From NCBI GenBank assembly GCA_965216225.1, contig CBDCFF010000017.1, forward strand, positions 1 to 58,327: a DNA stretch of 58,327 nt, in the 5' to 3' direction. Positions 29,891-38,816 of the stretch are shown here, piece after piece. Source of the stretch: 3107 sp965216225. Lineage in GTDB: Bacteria; Pseudomonadota; Alphaproteobacteria; Rhodobacterales; Rhodobacteraceae. The position numbers and the translations under genes were made by a program. The notes under the pieces are model-generated. The model did not search any database. It had not been told where the DNA came from and saw only the letters and a program-made list of their open reading frames with translations. Positions within the stretch are counted from its first letter, which is position 1; each line of letters begins with the position of its first letter.

Positions 29891-30295
29891 ATGCGTGTCA
29901 ATGAAATCCGCTTTACCGATGCAAGACCCATCGACGGCTATGGACCGGGTTTTTTCCGCATCGGCGGCGAAGTCCATGAGGGCGCGATCCTCGTCCTGCC
30001 CGCCGGAACGTCGCCCTGGGGTGGCTATGATGACCGCGATGCCCTGATCGGGGCGGCTGGCAGTCTGGATGTGCTCCTTGTCGGCGCCGGGGCCGAAACC
30101 GCCCACCCGCCTGCGGACTTTCGCAAAGCGCTGGAAGCCGCCGGAATCGGCGTCGAGGCAATGTCCAGCCCCGCCGCCTGCCGGACCTGCAACGTGCTGC
30201 TGTCCGAAGGCCGCCGGGTCGGGCTGGCCCTGTTCCCGATCCCTGTTCCGGCCCCGGCCCCTGATCCGCCTTTCGTCGGCAAGGGGTTGGGCTAG
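29891..30295 (+). CDS. Mth938-like domain protein
   Basis: A 134-residue protein with the Mth938/NDUFAF3-like fold: IRFTDARPIDGYGPGFFRIG, then GAILVLPAGTSPWGGYD, LDVLLVGAGAETAHPP and the C-terminal SPAACRTCNVLLSEGRRVGLALFPI. Eukaryotic relatives assist complex I assembly; in bacteria the role is unclear. From memory this gene lies between secF and ccmA in many Rhodobacterales. It begins 8 bp after the permease stop. The proline-rich tail (PIPVPAPAPDPP) is probably disordered. Confidence 0.82.
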   Translation: MRVNEIRFTDARPIDGYGPGFFRIGGEVHEGAILVLPAGTSPWGGYDDRDALIGAAGSLDVLLVGAGAETAHPPADFRKALEAAGIGVEAMSSPAACRTCNVLLSEGRRVGLALFPIPVPAPAPDPPFVGKGLG

Positions 30296-30305
30296 GCGCG
30301 ATGCG

Positions 30306-30932
30306 GTGGAACTGATCGTCGAAAACCTGGGCTGCGCACGGGGCGGGTTTCCGGTGCTGCGGGGCGTGTCATTCAGGCTTCGCCCCGGTCGGGTTCTGCT
30401 GCTTCGGGGGCCGAACGGCATCGGCAAGACGACGCTTCTGCGCACCATTGCCGGGTTGCAGCCTGCTCTGGGCGGCAAAATGGCTTTCGATCCCGGCCAG
30501 ATCGCCTATGGCGCCCACGCGGATGGCCTGAAACCGACGCTGACAGCGCAGGAGAATCTGGCTTTCTGGGCAAGTGTTCACGGTTCGGACAGGGTGGCGG
30601 AGGCGCTGGCCGCCTTCGGTCTGTCCGGTCTCGCCAGCCGCCGGACACAGCACCTGTCGGCCGGACAGAAACGCCGCTTGGGGCTGGCGCGGCTGCTTGT
30701 CACGGGGCGGCGGCTCTGGGCGCTGGATGAACCGACCGTCTCTCTCGACAGCGCCGGCGTGTCGCTCTTCGCCGCAGTGGTGCAGCGCCATTGCAGGGCA
30801 GGGGGCATGGCGCTGATCGCAACCCATATGGACCCGGCCATTGACACGGCGGCGGAAACCGGCGTGCTGGACCTGACCCGGTATCGCGCCAGCATTCAGG
30901 CCGAACCGCGTCCTGATGAGGCATTCCCGTGA
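30306..30932 (+). CDS. ccmA: Heme exporter ATP-binding protein CcmA
   Basis: A 208-residue ABC ATPase with Walker A GPNGIGKTTL, signature LSAGQKRRLG and Walker B LWALDEP. With CcmB it drives release of holo-CcmE from the CcmC complex during cytochrome c maturation on the periplasmic side. GTG 30306 is the best start (VELIVENLGCARGG); the only in-frame ATG lies far inside the previous gene. The stop overlaps the ccmB GTG by 4 bp. Confidence 0.93.
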   Translation: MELIVENLGCARGGFPVLRGVSFRLRPGRVLLLRGPNGIGKTTLLRTIAGLQPALGGKMAFDPGQIAYGAHADGLKPTLTAQENLAFWASVHGSDRVAEALAAFGLSGLASRRTQHLSAGQKRRLGLARLLVTGRRLWALDEPTVSLDSAGVSLFAAVVQRHCRAGGMALIATHMDPAIDTAAETGVLDLTRYRASIQAEPRPDEAFP

Positions 30933-31585
30933 TCGCGCTGTTGATCCGCGAACTGAAACTCGCCACGCGGGCCGGGGGCGGGTTTGGCCTGGGGCTTGCC
31001 TTCTTCCTGATCGTCATCGTGCTTGTGCCCTTCAGCGTCGGACCAGAGGGCGCGGTGCTGTCCGTGATCGCGCCGGGCATCCTGTGGCTTGGGGCGCTGC
31101 TGTCCTGTCTGCTGACGCTCGACCGGATATTCGCGCTGGATCACGAGGACGGATCGCTTGACCTGCTGGCCACCACACCCATCCCGATGGAAGCGGTCGT
31201 GATGATGAAGGCGCTGGCCCACTGGCTGATGACCGGCGTGCCGCTGAGCCTGCTTGCGCCGGTGCTGGGGGTGTTTCTGAACCTGCCCGGCCCGGCCCAT
31301 GGATGGTTGGTCCTCAGCCTCGCGCTCGGCACCCCGGCGCTGTCGGTGATCGGCACTTTTGGCGCCGCCCTGACCGTGGGGCTGAAACGCGGCGGGCTGC
31401 TGCTGCCCGTTCTTGTCCTGCCGCTCTGCATCCCGACGCTGATCTTCGGGACAGAACTGCCAAAGCGCGGTGCGGCGGGGCTTGACACCGGCGACGCGCT
31501 TGCCCTGCTGGCTGGCGTCACCCTTGGCGCGACCGCGCTGCTGCCCTTTGCGGCGGCTGCGGCGATCCGCATCAATCTGCGCTGA
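30929..31585 (+). CDS. ccmB: Heme exporter membrane protein CcmB
   Basis: A 218-residue protein with six membrane helices, GTG start within GTGA shared with the ccmA stop. Characteristic parts are IRELKLATRAGGG, the cytoplasmic loop DRIFALDHEDGSLDLLATTP and GVTLGATALLPFAAAAAIRI at the end. It forms the permease of the CcmAB transporter in the inner membrane. Confidence 0.95.
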   Translation: MIALLIRELKLATRAGGGFGLGLAFFLIVIVLVPFSVGPEGAVLSVIAPGILWLGALLSCLLTLDRIFALDHEDGSLDLLATTPIPMEAVVMMKALAHWLMTGVPLSLLAPVLGVFLNLPGPAHGWLVLSLALGTPALSVIGTFGAALTVGLKRGGLLLPVLVLPLCIPTLIFGTELPKRGAAGLDTGDALALLAGVTLGATALLPFAAAAAIRINLR

Positions 31586-31629
31586 TCCATTCCATTGCAG
31601 CGACCGGGAAAGGTTCATAGGTAAGCAGC

Positions 31630-32364
31630 ATGTCGATCTGGGAATACGCCAATCCGAAAAAGTTCATGCAGACCTCCGGGGTGCTGCTGCCGGTCTTTTC
31701 CGTTCTGGCCGCAGGTGGTCTGATCACCGGCCTTGCCTGGGGGTTTTTCCTGACGCCTGACGATGCGCGGCAGGGATCGACGGTGAAGATCATCTTTCTG
31801 CATGTGCCTGCTGCGATGATGGCGGTGAATATCTGGATGATGATGCTGGTCGCGTCCCTGATCTGGCTGACAAGGCGGCACCATGTCAGCGCGCTGGCGG
31901 CGAAGGCGGCGGCGCCTGTGGGCCTGACCATGACCCTGATCGCGCTGATTACCGGGGCGGTCTGGGGGCAGCCCATCTGGGGCGCCTGGTGGGCCTGGGA
32001 TCCGCGCCTGTCGTCTTTCCTGATCCTGTTCCTGTTCTATCTGGGATACATCGCGCTGTGGGAAGCGGTTGAAAACCCCGATACCGCGGCGGATCTGACA
32101 TCCATTCTGTGCCTTGTCGGATCGGTCTTTGCGCTTCTCAGCCGTTATGCGGTGAATTTCTGGAATCGGGGCCTGCATCAGGGGGCAACCCTGTCGCTGG
32201 ACCGGGAGACCAATATTCACAACGTTTTCCATATCCCCCTTCTCATCTCTGTCGCAGGCTTCGTCGCGCTGTTCGTGGCGCTGGTTCTGCTGGGGACGCG
32301 GACGGAGATTCGCAAACGCCGGATGCGGGCGCTCCTGATGCGTGAAAGGGGGGCGGATGCCTGA
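31630..32364 (+). CDS. ccmC: Heme exporter protein CcmC
   Basis: A 244-residue heme-handling protein with six helices. The tryptophan-rich heme-binding motif is seen as WGAWWAWDPRLSS, with flanking histidines in FLHVPAAMM and SRYAVNFWNRGLHQ. CcmC presents heme to CcmE in the periplasm. No ccmE is adjacent. The 44-bp gap after ccmB carries a start region AGGTAAGCAGC before ATG 31630. ccmD begins inside its last 8 bp. Confidence 0.95.
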   Translation: MSIWEYANPKKFMQTSGVLLPVFSVLAAGGLITGLAWGFFLTPDDARQGSTVKIIFLHVPAAMMAVNIWMMMLVASLIWLTRRHHVSALAAKAAAPVGLTMTLIALITGAVWGQPIWGAWWAWDPRLSSFLILFLFYLGYIALWEAVENPDTAADLTSILCLVGSVFALLSRYAVNFWNRGLHQGATLSLDRETNIHNVFHIPLLISVAGFVALFVALVLLGTRTEIRKRRMRALLMRERGADA

Positions 32365-32512
32365 ACTGGGCAAATACGCCGCAGAAGTCGGGATCGCCTA
32401 CGCGGCCGGCCTTGCAATGATCATCGGGCTGGTGCTTTTCTGCGTCTGGCGGGCGCGTCGGGTACGAAGCGCCCTGCGCGCACTGGAAGAAAGGCGGACC
32501 GGGGATGGCTAG
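32357..32512 (+). CDS. ccmD: Heme exporter protein CcmD
   Basis: A 51-residue protein read directly from the DNA: a short polar start (MPELGKYAAEVGIAYAAG), one membrane helix (LAMIIGLVLFCVWRARR) and a basic, helical tail. The conserved tyrosine and the position between ccmC and ccmG identify CcmD, which joins the CcmABC complex. It overlaps ccmC by 8 bp and ccmG by 8 bp. Confidence 0.85.
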   Translation: MPELGKYAAEVGIAYAAGLAMIIGLVLFCVWRARRVRSALRALEERRTGDG

Positions 32513-33038
32513 GCTCAATCCGCTGGTTCTGGCGCCGCCGCTGATCCTTGCCGGCCTCGTCGCAATATTTTTCGCAGGACTGGGCCGCGAAAACCCGAAC
32601 GCCCCGCCGACCGGACGCGCAGGCGGACCGGCCCCGGACTTTGCCCTGACCCGACTGGGGCCGGAGCCGCCCTTTGAGCGGGCGACCCTGACCGGGCCGG
32701 GCATCAAGCTGGTGAATTTCTGGGCAAGCTGGTGCGCACCGTGCCGCGCCGAACACCCCAACCTTCAGGCGCTTGCCGACGATGGCTTTGCGATCTATGG
32801 CGTCAATTACAAGGACGACCCGGAAAAGGCGCTGGGTTTTCTGAAGGAACTGGGCAATCCCTTTGCCGCCATCGGCGCCGATCCGAATGCCCGCGCCGCC
32901 TTTGAATGGGGGGTCGCAGGGGTGCCGGAGACTTTCGTGGTGAATGGCGACGGAACCATTCTGCTGCGCTTTGCGGGCCCGATCACGCGGCGGTCGCTGG
33001 AATCGCGCCTTCGCCCGGTTCTGGACGGGGCGGAGTGA
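32505..33038 (+). CDS. ccmG: Thiol:disulfide interchange protein CcmG/DsbE
   Basis: A 177-residue membrane-anchored thioredoxin-like protein. Residues 7-27 are the anchor (VLAPPLILAGLVAIFFAGLG); the active site is in NFWASWCAPCRAEHP. The GVAGVPETFVVNGDG segment holds the cis-proline. It keeps the cysteines of apocytochrome c reduced for heme attachment. It overlaps ccmD. After its stop there are 193 bp without a gene before the gabT remnant; an AACATGTT palindrome lies at about 33094-33101. Confidence 0.93.
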   Translation: MARLNPLVLAPPLILAGLVAIFFAGLGRENPNAPPTGRAGGPAPDFALTRLGPEPPFERATLTGPGIKLVNFWASWCAPCRAEHPNLQALADDGFAIYGVNYKDDPEKALGFLKELGNPFAAIGADPNARAAFEWGVAGVPETFVVNGDGTILLRFAGPITRRSLESRLRPVLDGAE

Positions 33039-33231
33039 CCTTGCAGCCCCCGGCCCGGACTGACCCGGCCCCACAGTATCGGGATTTCCATTCAACATGT
33101 TCAATATCCTCAACACCCGGGCTTCCCGTGCTTCAGGAAACAACAGGTTGGCGGAAAGAAGAAACAGGCTTTCGCTCGACACCGGCTGCTCTATGATGCG
33201 CGCAACCGGTTCCGGGCGCACAGGACATGCG

Positions 33232-33546
33232 ATGAAGAACAGCCAGATCGCCGAATGCCGCAACAGGGCCATCGCCCGGGGCGTTGGCATGATGACCCGG
33301 ATTTACATGAACCGGTCCGAGAATGCCGGGGTCCGGGATGTCGAGGGCAACCGCTGTATCGCCTTTGCCGCGCGCGTCCGCGAAGAGGCGCAGAAGCGCA
33401 ATCCGATCCTTCTGACCTGCGGCGTGCATGGCAATGTCGTGCGGTTTCTTGCGCCGATCACCATTCAGGACGAAATCCTTGCCGGGGCGCTCTGTCTTCT
33501 GGAAGAGTCCGTCCTGGCCGCCAGGGAGGCCAAACAATGTATCTGA
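33232..33546 (+). pseudogene. gabT: 4-aminobutyrate aminotransferase with large internal deletion
   Basis: A 104-residue frame that joins the two ends of a GabT-type aminotransferase. Residues 1-48 (NRAIARGVGMMTRIYMNRSE, then VRDVEGNRCIAFAA) correspond to the N-terminus. Residues about 50-100 (EEAQKRNPILLTCGVHGNVV, RFLAPITIQDEI) correspond to the last 50 residues. Roughly 320 residues between them, including the PLP lysine, are missing. The join is near 33373 in a GC-repeat stretch (GCCGCGCGCGTCCGCG) and keeps the frame. The product cannot be an active transaminase. The intact gabD overlaps its end by 10 bp, so this was a gabTD operon. Confidence 0.85.
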
Positions 33547-34982
33547 AAGATTCCGGGCTGCTGGAGCCCCGCGCCTGCATCAATGGTGTATGGCGCGAAA
33601 GCGACAGGACTTTTCCGGTGTCGAATCCGGCCACCGGCGAGGTGATCGCCAATGTCACCGACACCACCATGGATGATGTGCGCGAGGCCATAGACAGCGC
33701 GTATGCCGCGCAAAAGGCATGGGCGGCGAAAACCGGCAAGGAACGCGCCGCGATCCTGCGTCGCTGGCACGACCTGATGATCGAAAACGCCGACGATCTG
33801 GGTGCCATCCTGTGCGCGGAAATGGGCAAGCCGCTGCCCGAAGCCAGGGGTGAAATCCTCTACGGGGCCAGCTTTGTCGAATGGTTCGGCGAAGAGGCCA
33901 AGCGGGTCTATGGCGATGTCATCCCCGGCCATCAGCCCGACAAGCGCATCGTGGTGCTGAAACAGCCTGTCGGCGTGGTCGGTTCGATCACGCCCTGGAA
34001 TTTTCCCAACGCGATGATCGCCCGCAAGGCGGCCCCGGCGCTGGCGGCGGGCTGCACCTTCGTCGCCCGCCCGGCCGAACTGACGCCGCTTTCCGCCACC
34101 GCCATGGCGGTTCTGGCCGAACGTGCGGGCGTCCCTGCGGGCGTGTTCAATGTGGTGCCGAACTCTGACTCGCGCGGCACCGGGCAGGAAATGTGCGCGA
34201 ACCCGAAAGTGGCGAAGATCACCTTTACCGGCTCTACCCGCGTGGGTCGGATTCTGATGCGCCAGGCCGCTGACGGCATCAAGAAGCTGAGCTTGGAACT
34301 GGGCGGCAACGCGCCCTTCATCGTCTTTGACGATGCCGATCTGGATGCGGCCGTTCAGGGCGCGATGATCGCCAAGTTCCGCAATAACGGCCAGACCTGC
34401 GTCTGCGCCAACCGCATCTATGTGCAGGCGGGCGTGCATGAGGCGTTTACCGAAAAGTTCACCGCCGCCATCGCCGGGCTGGTTCCCGGCGACGGCATGA
34501 AGGAAGGCGTCACCACCGGCCCGCTGATCAACGAAGAAGCCGTCGCCAAGGTCGAAGAGCATCTGGCCGATGCAATCGCCAGGGGCGCGCGCATCCTGAC
34601 GGGGGGCAAACGGATGGCGGGGACATTCTTTGAGCCGACGCTCATTACCGATGTTCCCGTCTCTGCGCTGGTCTCGCACGAGGAAACCTTTGGCCCGGTC
34701 GCCCCGCTGATCCGGTTCGAGACCGAAGCAGAGGTCATCGCGCTTGCCAATGACAGCGAATTCGGTCTGGCGGGTTATTTCTACGCCAACGATCTTTCCC
34801 GCGTCTGGCGCGTGGCCGAAGCGCTTGAAACCGGCATCGTCGGGGTCAATACCGGGCTTGTTTCAACCGAAGTCGCGCCCTTTGGCGGCATCAAGCAATC
34901 CGGTCTGGGCCGCGAGGGTTCCAGATACGGCATGGATGATTATCTGGAAATCAAATACGTCTGTCTGGGCGGGGTTTCCTGA
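33537..34982 (+). CDS. gabD: Succinate-semialdehyde dehydrogenase
   Basis: A 481-residue aldehyde dehydrogenase of the GabD type that oxidises succinate semialdehyde to succinate, preferably with NADP. Seen: PWNFPNAMIARKAAPALAAG, ITFTGSTRVGRILM, the general-base segment LSLELGGNAPFIVFDDAD and the catalytic cysteine in NNGQTCVCANRIY. The C-terminal PFGGIKQSGLGREGSRYGMDD is typical. The start at ATG 33537 overlaps the gabT remnant by 10 bp. Loss of gabT means its usual substrate would have to come from another transaminase or pathway. Confidence 0.95.
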   Translation: MYLKDSGLLEPRACINGVWRESDRTFPVSNPATGEVIANVTDTTMDDVREAIDSAYAAQKAWAAKTGKERAAILRRWHDLMIENADDLGAILCAEMGKPLPEARGEILYGASFVEWFGEEAKRVYGDVIPGHQPDKRIVVLKQPVGVVGSITPWNFPNAMIARKAAPALAAGCTFVARPAELTPLSATAMAVLAERAGVPAGVFNVVPNSDSRGTGQEMCANPKVAKITFTGSTRVGRILMRQAADGIKKLSLELGGNAPFIVFDDADLDAAVQGAMIAKFRNNGQTCVCANRIYVQAGVHEAFTEKFTAAIAGLVPGDGMKEGVTTGPLINEEAVAKVEEHLADAIARGARILTGGKRMAGTFFEPTLITDVPVSALVSHEETFGPVAPLIRFETEAEVIALANDSEFGLAGYFYANDLSRVWRVAEALETGIVGVNTGLVSTEVAPFGGIKQSGLGREGSRYGMDDYLEIKYVCLGGVS

Positions 34983-35009
34983 TCGCAATTCGCCCCGGCC
35001 ATGTCAGCG

Positions 35010-35071
35010 GCGCATCCGGGGCGCATCAGGGGCGCGCGCATCCGGGGCGCATCAGGGGCGCGCGCATCCGG
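35010..35071. repeat. 26-bp tandem repeat downstream of gabD
   Basis: A 26-bp unit beginning GCGCATCCGGGGCGCATC occurs at 35010-35035 and 35036-35061, followed by 10 bases of a third copy. Each unit itself contains two related GCGCATC sub-units. It fills most of the gap between gabD and the MscS gene. Confidence 0.85.
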
Positions 35072-35116
35072 AACGACGTTATCGCCACCCCCGGACCGGT
35101 GCTGTAATGGGAAGAC

Positions 35117-36265
35117 ATGACATTTTTCGCTGAACTGATCCCGCTGTCCGGAGTCGTATTCAGCCGCCTCTTCCCTGGCGGCGGTTCTTCGGAATATCTG
35201 ACGGCTGGCGGCATTTTTCTGGTATCCGTTGCTGCGGTCTGGCTCATCCGGCCCCTGCTCGGCCGCCTTGCGGGTCTCAGGGGCGACAGGGACCGGCGCG
35301 GTCCGGTTGATCGGGTCGTTGACGCCATCGTGCCGCCGCTTCGGGTGCTGCCCGTCATTGTCGGCGGATACATCGCACTTCATGTTCTGGCGCTCGGTGG
35401 CAGGACGCAGGGCGTCGCGGATCAGTTGCTGAAGTCCCTGATCGTCGCAACCGCCTTCTGGGCGATTGCACGGGTGTCTTCGAATGTCGATCTGCTTTGG
35501 GATCGCCTGAACCTGTCCCTTGAACATTCCGCGCGCCGGTGGCTGGGCTATGCGGTGCAGATATTCATGCTGATTTTCGGTGCGGTCATCATTCTGGAGA
35601 TCTGGAATATTCCGGTCGCCCCCCTTATCGGCAGCCTCGGCGTGTTTGGAATCGCCGTCGGTCTGGCTGCCAGGGATCTGTTCAGCAATCTCATTTCCGG
35701 CATCCTGATCATGACCGAAAAACGGTTCGGGCCGGGCGAATGGATCAGGGTTGATGGCGTCGTCGAAGGCACGGTGGAAGAGATCAACTTTCGCTCCACG
35801 CGCATTCGCCGCTTTGATCTGAGCCCCGTCTACGTTCCCAACGCGCTGTTGGCGGACAACGCGACGACCAACTTTTCACGCATGACCTATCGCCGGATTT
35901 ACTGGATGATCGGGCTGGAATACAGCACACCACCGGACAAGCTGGAAGAGATACGCAACCGCACCGAAGCGTGGCTTGGAAACGACGAACGCATCTGCCA
36001 GCCTCCGGCGGCGCCGCTTTTCGTCCGGATCGATTCCTTCGGGGAAAGTTCCATAAATCTGATGATCTACAGCTTTACCAGGACGACCGCCTGGGGCGAA
36101 TGGCTCAGGATCAAGGAGGATTTCGCCCTGGCGATGATCCTGATCGTGAAAGAGGCGGGATCGGGGTTTGCCTTTCCCGCGCGCTCTGTCTTTCTGCATC
36201 AGGTGGATGCCCCGGAAATCGTCAACCCTGAAATCGTCAACCCGGAAAGCGAAGGTGGAAAATGA
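35117..36265 (+). CDS. Mechanosensitive channel of the MscS family
   Basis: A 382-residue MscS-type channel with four or five N-terminal helices. The pore-lining helix is seen as GSLGVFGIAVGLAARDLFSN (about residues 172-191), followed by the beta domain with RFGPGEWIRVDGVVEGTVEE and VYVPNALLADNATTNFSR. It releases solutes under osmotic downshock. The C-terminus contains a duplicated pentapeptide EIVNPEIVNP from a 15-bp repeat. Its stop overlaps the next start by 4 bp (ATGA), which couples it to the permease gene. Confidence 0.92.
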   Translation: MTFFAELIPLSGVVFSRLFPGGGSSEYLTAGGIFLVSVAAVWLIRPLLGRLAGLRGDRDRRGPVDRVVDAIVPPLRVLPVIVGGYIALHVLALGGRTQGVADQLLKSLIVATAFWAIARVSSNVDLLWDRLNLSLEHSARRWLGYAVQIFMLIFGAVIILEIWNIPVAPLIGSLGVFGIAVGLAARDLFSNLISGILIMTEKRFGPGEWIRVDGVVEGTVEEINFRSTRIRRFDLSPVYVPNALLADNATTNFSRMTYRRIYWMIGLEYSTPPDKLEEIRNRTEAWLGNDERICQPPAAPLFVRIDSFGESSINLMIYSFTRTTAWGEWLRIKEDFALAMILIVKEAGSGFAFPARSVFLHQVDAPEIVNPEIVNPESEGGK

Positions 36266-37476
36266 CCATGATGGACATTGCCCTTGTCCTTGTTCTTCTG
36301 CTGACATTCGGCGTTCTTGTCAGCGGCCCGGTGCGCAACAGCAAGGCATGGTCGGCGACGGTCACGCCGCTTGCTTCGATCATCGGCAGCGGTTTTCTGG
36401 TGTCGGTTCCCCTGCTGGCGAGTTCGCTCGGCGTCTGGGCGGTGGCGGCGGTGATCGGTCTGACCGCGCTTGCCTTCCTGATGGGCGGAGCCATCCGCTA
36501 TAACATCGAATTTGGCGAGCCGATTTTCGAAACCGCCAGGGCCGGGCATTCCATCAGGTCCATCGAAACGCTGTCCCACCTCGTTCTGACCGGCGCCTAT
36601 TTCATTTCCGTCGCCTACTACCTCGTCCTGCTTGCCGCCTTCGCGCTCAGGCTCGCAGGGTGGGGCGATCCGGTCCTCGGAAAGATCATCGCGACAGTGA
36701 TGATTTCGGGCATCTGTCTGATCGGCGCGATCAAGGGCCTCGAAGGTGTGGAACGGGCCGAGAAATTCACCGTCAGCGCCAATCTGGCGACGATTGCGGC
36801 GCTGCTTGTCGCCCTTGCCATCTTCGGCCTCAATCTGCCAGAGCCATATAGCTGGTCCGCCGCCGCCAGTGACAGGCACGGCTTCAACCTCGATACGCTG
36901 CGCTTTCTGATGGGCCTTCTGATCATCGTGCAGGGGTTCGAGACAACCCGATTCATGGGCCGACTCCATAATGCCGACGTGCGGATCGCCGCGATGAAGC
37001 GGGCGCAGATCGTGTCATCCATCGTCTATGTGGTCTTCTTTGTCCTGATGATCCCGCTTTTCCCCTATTTCACCTCAGCCGCCGATGTCGCGGGCTTTAT
37101 CGACGTGATTGGCCGCGTGACCCCGTGGCTGCCCTTCGTCGTGGCCGCCGGAGCAATCGCCAGCCAGTTCAGCGCCTCGGTCGCCGATTCCATCGGCGCA
37201 AGCGGGCTGGTCAGCGCCACAGGGCGCGGACACATCACGCCGGAACATGCCTATATCGTGATTGGCGTCGTCGCCGTCTGCGTGATCTGGGCAACCGATG
37301 TCGTCTCTGTCGTCACGCTTGCCTCCCGCGCCTTTGCCCTGTTCTATGCGCTTCAATGTCTGGTTGCGGTGCTTGTCGCCCGCCACCGGGGGGACAGCGG
37401 CAGGGCGATCCGGTTCGGCATCCTTGCAGGCATCGCCCTTGTCATCGCCGTTCTGGGGATTCCGGCGGGCGGCTAG
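36262..37476 (+). CDS. Multi-pass permease, 3' end altered by IS630
   Basis: A 404-residue membrane protein with about eleven to twelve helices and an APC-like arrangement (ASIIGSGFLVSVPLLASSLG early; GFETTRFMGRLHNADVRIAA in the middle). Substrate unknown. Translation is coupled to the MscS gene. The stop TAG (37474-37476) is built from the TA target of IS630 plus the first G of the element, so the original C-terminus was different. The last helix (FGILAGIALVIAVLGIPAG) is present, so the loss may be small. The continuation is not found on the other side of the IS, where IS481 sequence begins. Confidence 0.75.
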   Translation: MTMMDIALVLVLLLTFGVLVSGPVRNSKAWSATVTPLASIIGSGFLVSVPLLASSLGVWAVAAVIGLTALAFLMGGAIRYNIEFGEPIFETARAGHSIRSIETLSHLVLTGAYFISVAYYLVLLAAFALRLAGWGDPVLGKIIATVMISGICLIGAIKGLEGVERAEKFTVSANLATIAALLVALAIFGLNLPEPYSWSAAASDRHGFNLDTLRFLMGLLIIVQGFETTRFMGRLHNADVRIAAMKRAQIVSSIVYVVFFVLMIPLFPYFTSAADVAGFIDVIGRVTPWLPFVVAAGAIASQFSASVADSIGASGLVSATGRGHITPEHAYIVIGVVAVCVIWATDVVSVVTLASRAFALFYALQCLVAVLVARHRGDSGRAIRFGILAGIALVIAVLGIPAGG

Positions 37477-38513
37477 AGCGGTTCATCATTTGTTTGAATC
37501 TCGGGATTCCGTTTTTCGTTGAATTGTGATTCAAACTGCGTGCCGGGACTGGAGGCCGGCATGCATGGTAAAACCCTATTCGAATGATCTTCGGGAGCGT
37601 GCAGTAGCAGCTGTTGTTTCCGGCGAGACGGCACGTGTTGTGGCTGCCCGTTTCTCGGTGGCTGTTTCTTCGGTGATCAAGTGGCGCCAGCGATATCGCG
37701 AGACTGGCAGCGTGGCGCCTGGCAAGATGGGTGGCCACCGCAGGATTATCCTTGAACCCCACCGTGATTTTAGCAGATCAACCGCACGCCGCACCTGACG
37801 CTGCATGGTCTGAAAGACATGCTGGCGAAGCGGGGCGTCAAGGTGTCCCACAATGCGGTCTGGCACTTCATGCGCCGCGAGGGGCTGAGCTTCAAAAAAA
37901 ACACTGCTCGCCCTTGAGCGGGCCCGAGCCGATGTGGCCCGCCGGCGAAAGCGCTGGAAGGGGGTCATGCGTCAACTCGATCCGCGCAAGCTGGTCTTCA
38001 TTGATGAAACCTGGATCAAGACCAACATGGCTCCGCTGCGCGGCTGGGGACCAAAAGGCAAACGCCTGCACGGCTTTGCGCCCCATGGCCACTGGAACAC
38101 CATGACGTTCATTGCTGCCTTGCGCTGCGATCAATTGACGGCGCCCTGTGTCTTTGACGGCCCGATCAACGGGCAGTCCTTCCGTGCCTATATCGATCAA
38201 CTGCTTGTCCCTGCACTGAAGCCCGGCGATATCGTCATCATGGACAACCTCGGCTGCCATAAATCGAAAGCCGTGCGCGATGCCATCAAGGCGGCAGGCG
38301 CGCGGGTGTGGTTCCTGCCACCATACTCGCCAGACCTGAACCCGATCGAGCAGACATTCGCCAAGATCAAACACTGGATGCGGATGGCTCGGAAACGAAC
38401 CAGTGAAGAGGCCTGGCGATACGTTGGACGCCTCGTCGGATCAATCACACAACAGGAATGCCAAAACTACCTCGAAAACACAGGCTATGGTTCAGTCAAA
38501 ATGTGAAGGACTC
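37476..38513 (+). mobile_element. IS630-family element, copy 1
   Basis: A 1038-bp element bounded by TA on both sides (37474-37475 and 38514-38515), as expected for IS630/Tc1 insertion. Left end GAGCGGTTCATCATTTG and right end, inverted, GAGTCCTTCACATTTTG form imperfect terminal repeats. Compared with the other three copies here it lacks 7 bp near 37770 and is therefore a defective copy. The right end abuts an IS481 remnant. Confidence 0.92.
37565..38506 (+). pseudogene. IS630 transposase, copy 1 (7-bp deletion)
   Basis: ORF A starts MVKPYSNDLRERAVAAVVSG with a helix-turn-helix; ORF B carries the DDE triad in LVFIDETWIKTN, IVIMDNLGCHKS and PPYSPDLNPIEQTF. A 7-bp deletion shifts ORF A after HRDF, ending it early at 37798. 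As in the other copies, an A8 run near 37892 lies where ORF A and ORF B would be joined by frameshifting. Confidence 0.88.
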
Positions 38514-38730
38514 TAGATGTGGAGCCTCAACAGGTTGTTCGCATCCCAGCCTGATCGACTGATGGGTGGTTTTCGTTTTATGCCAGCGTGCGGGCGATGC
38601 CAATTGTAGTGATGCAGCCAGTAAGGCAGTTCAGCCTTTCGTTGTTCTGACGTGTTGCAGGCGTGCCCATACGCCCACTCGCGCAGAGACGACTGGATGA
38701 ACTGCTCGGCCTTGGCCTTGCCGTTGGTTT
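38513..38730 (-). pseudogene. IS481 transposase, C-terminal fragment
   Basis: Read on the minus strand: NGKAKAEQFIQSSLREWAYG, ELPYWLHHYNWHRPHAGIKR, then KPPISRSG and NNLLRLHI. This is the end of an IS481-type DDE transposase. The rest of the same gene lies at 48605-48693; the two parts are separated by the 9.9-kb IS66 composite. A 6-bp duplication (AAGGCC) adds an extra KA. Its end meets the right end of IS630 copy 1. Confidence 0.85.
38723..38730. repeat. 8-bp target duplication, left copy
   Basis: GTTGGTTT directly precedes the IS66 end at 38731 and is repeated at 48605-48612 directly after the IS66 end at 48604. Confidence 0.85.
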
Positions 38731-38816
38731 GTAAGCGTCTGGTCTGGCTGCCCTGCCTGAGGCCGCAGATGTCAGATAGTGTCCATGATCGTTAATGGAC
38801 ATTATCGAGGTCAGAT

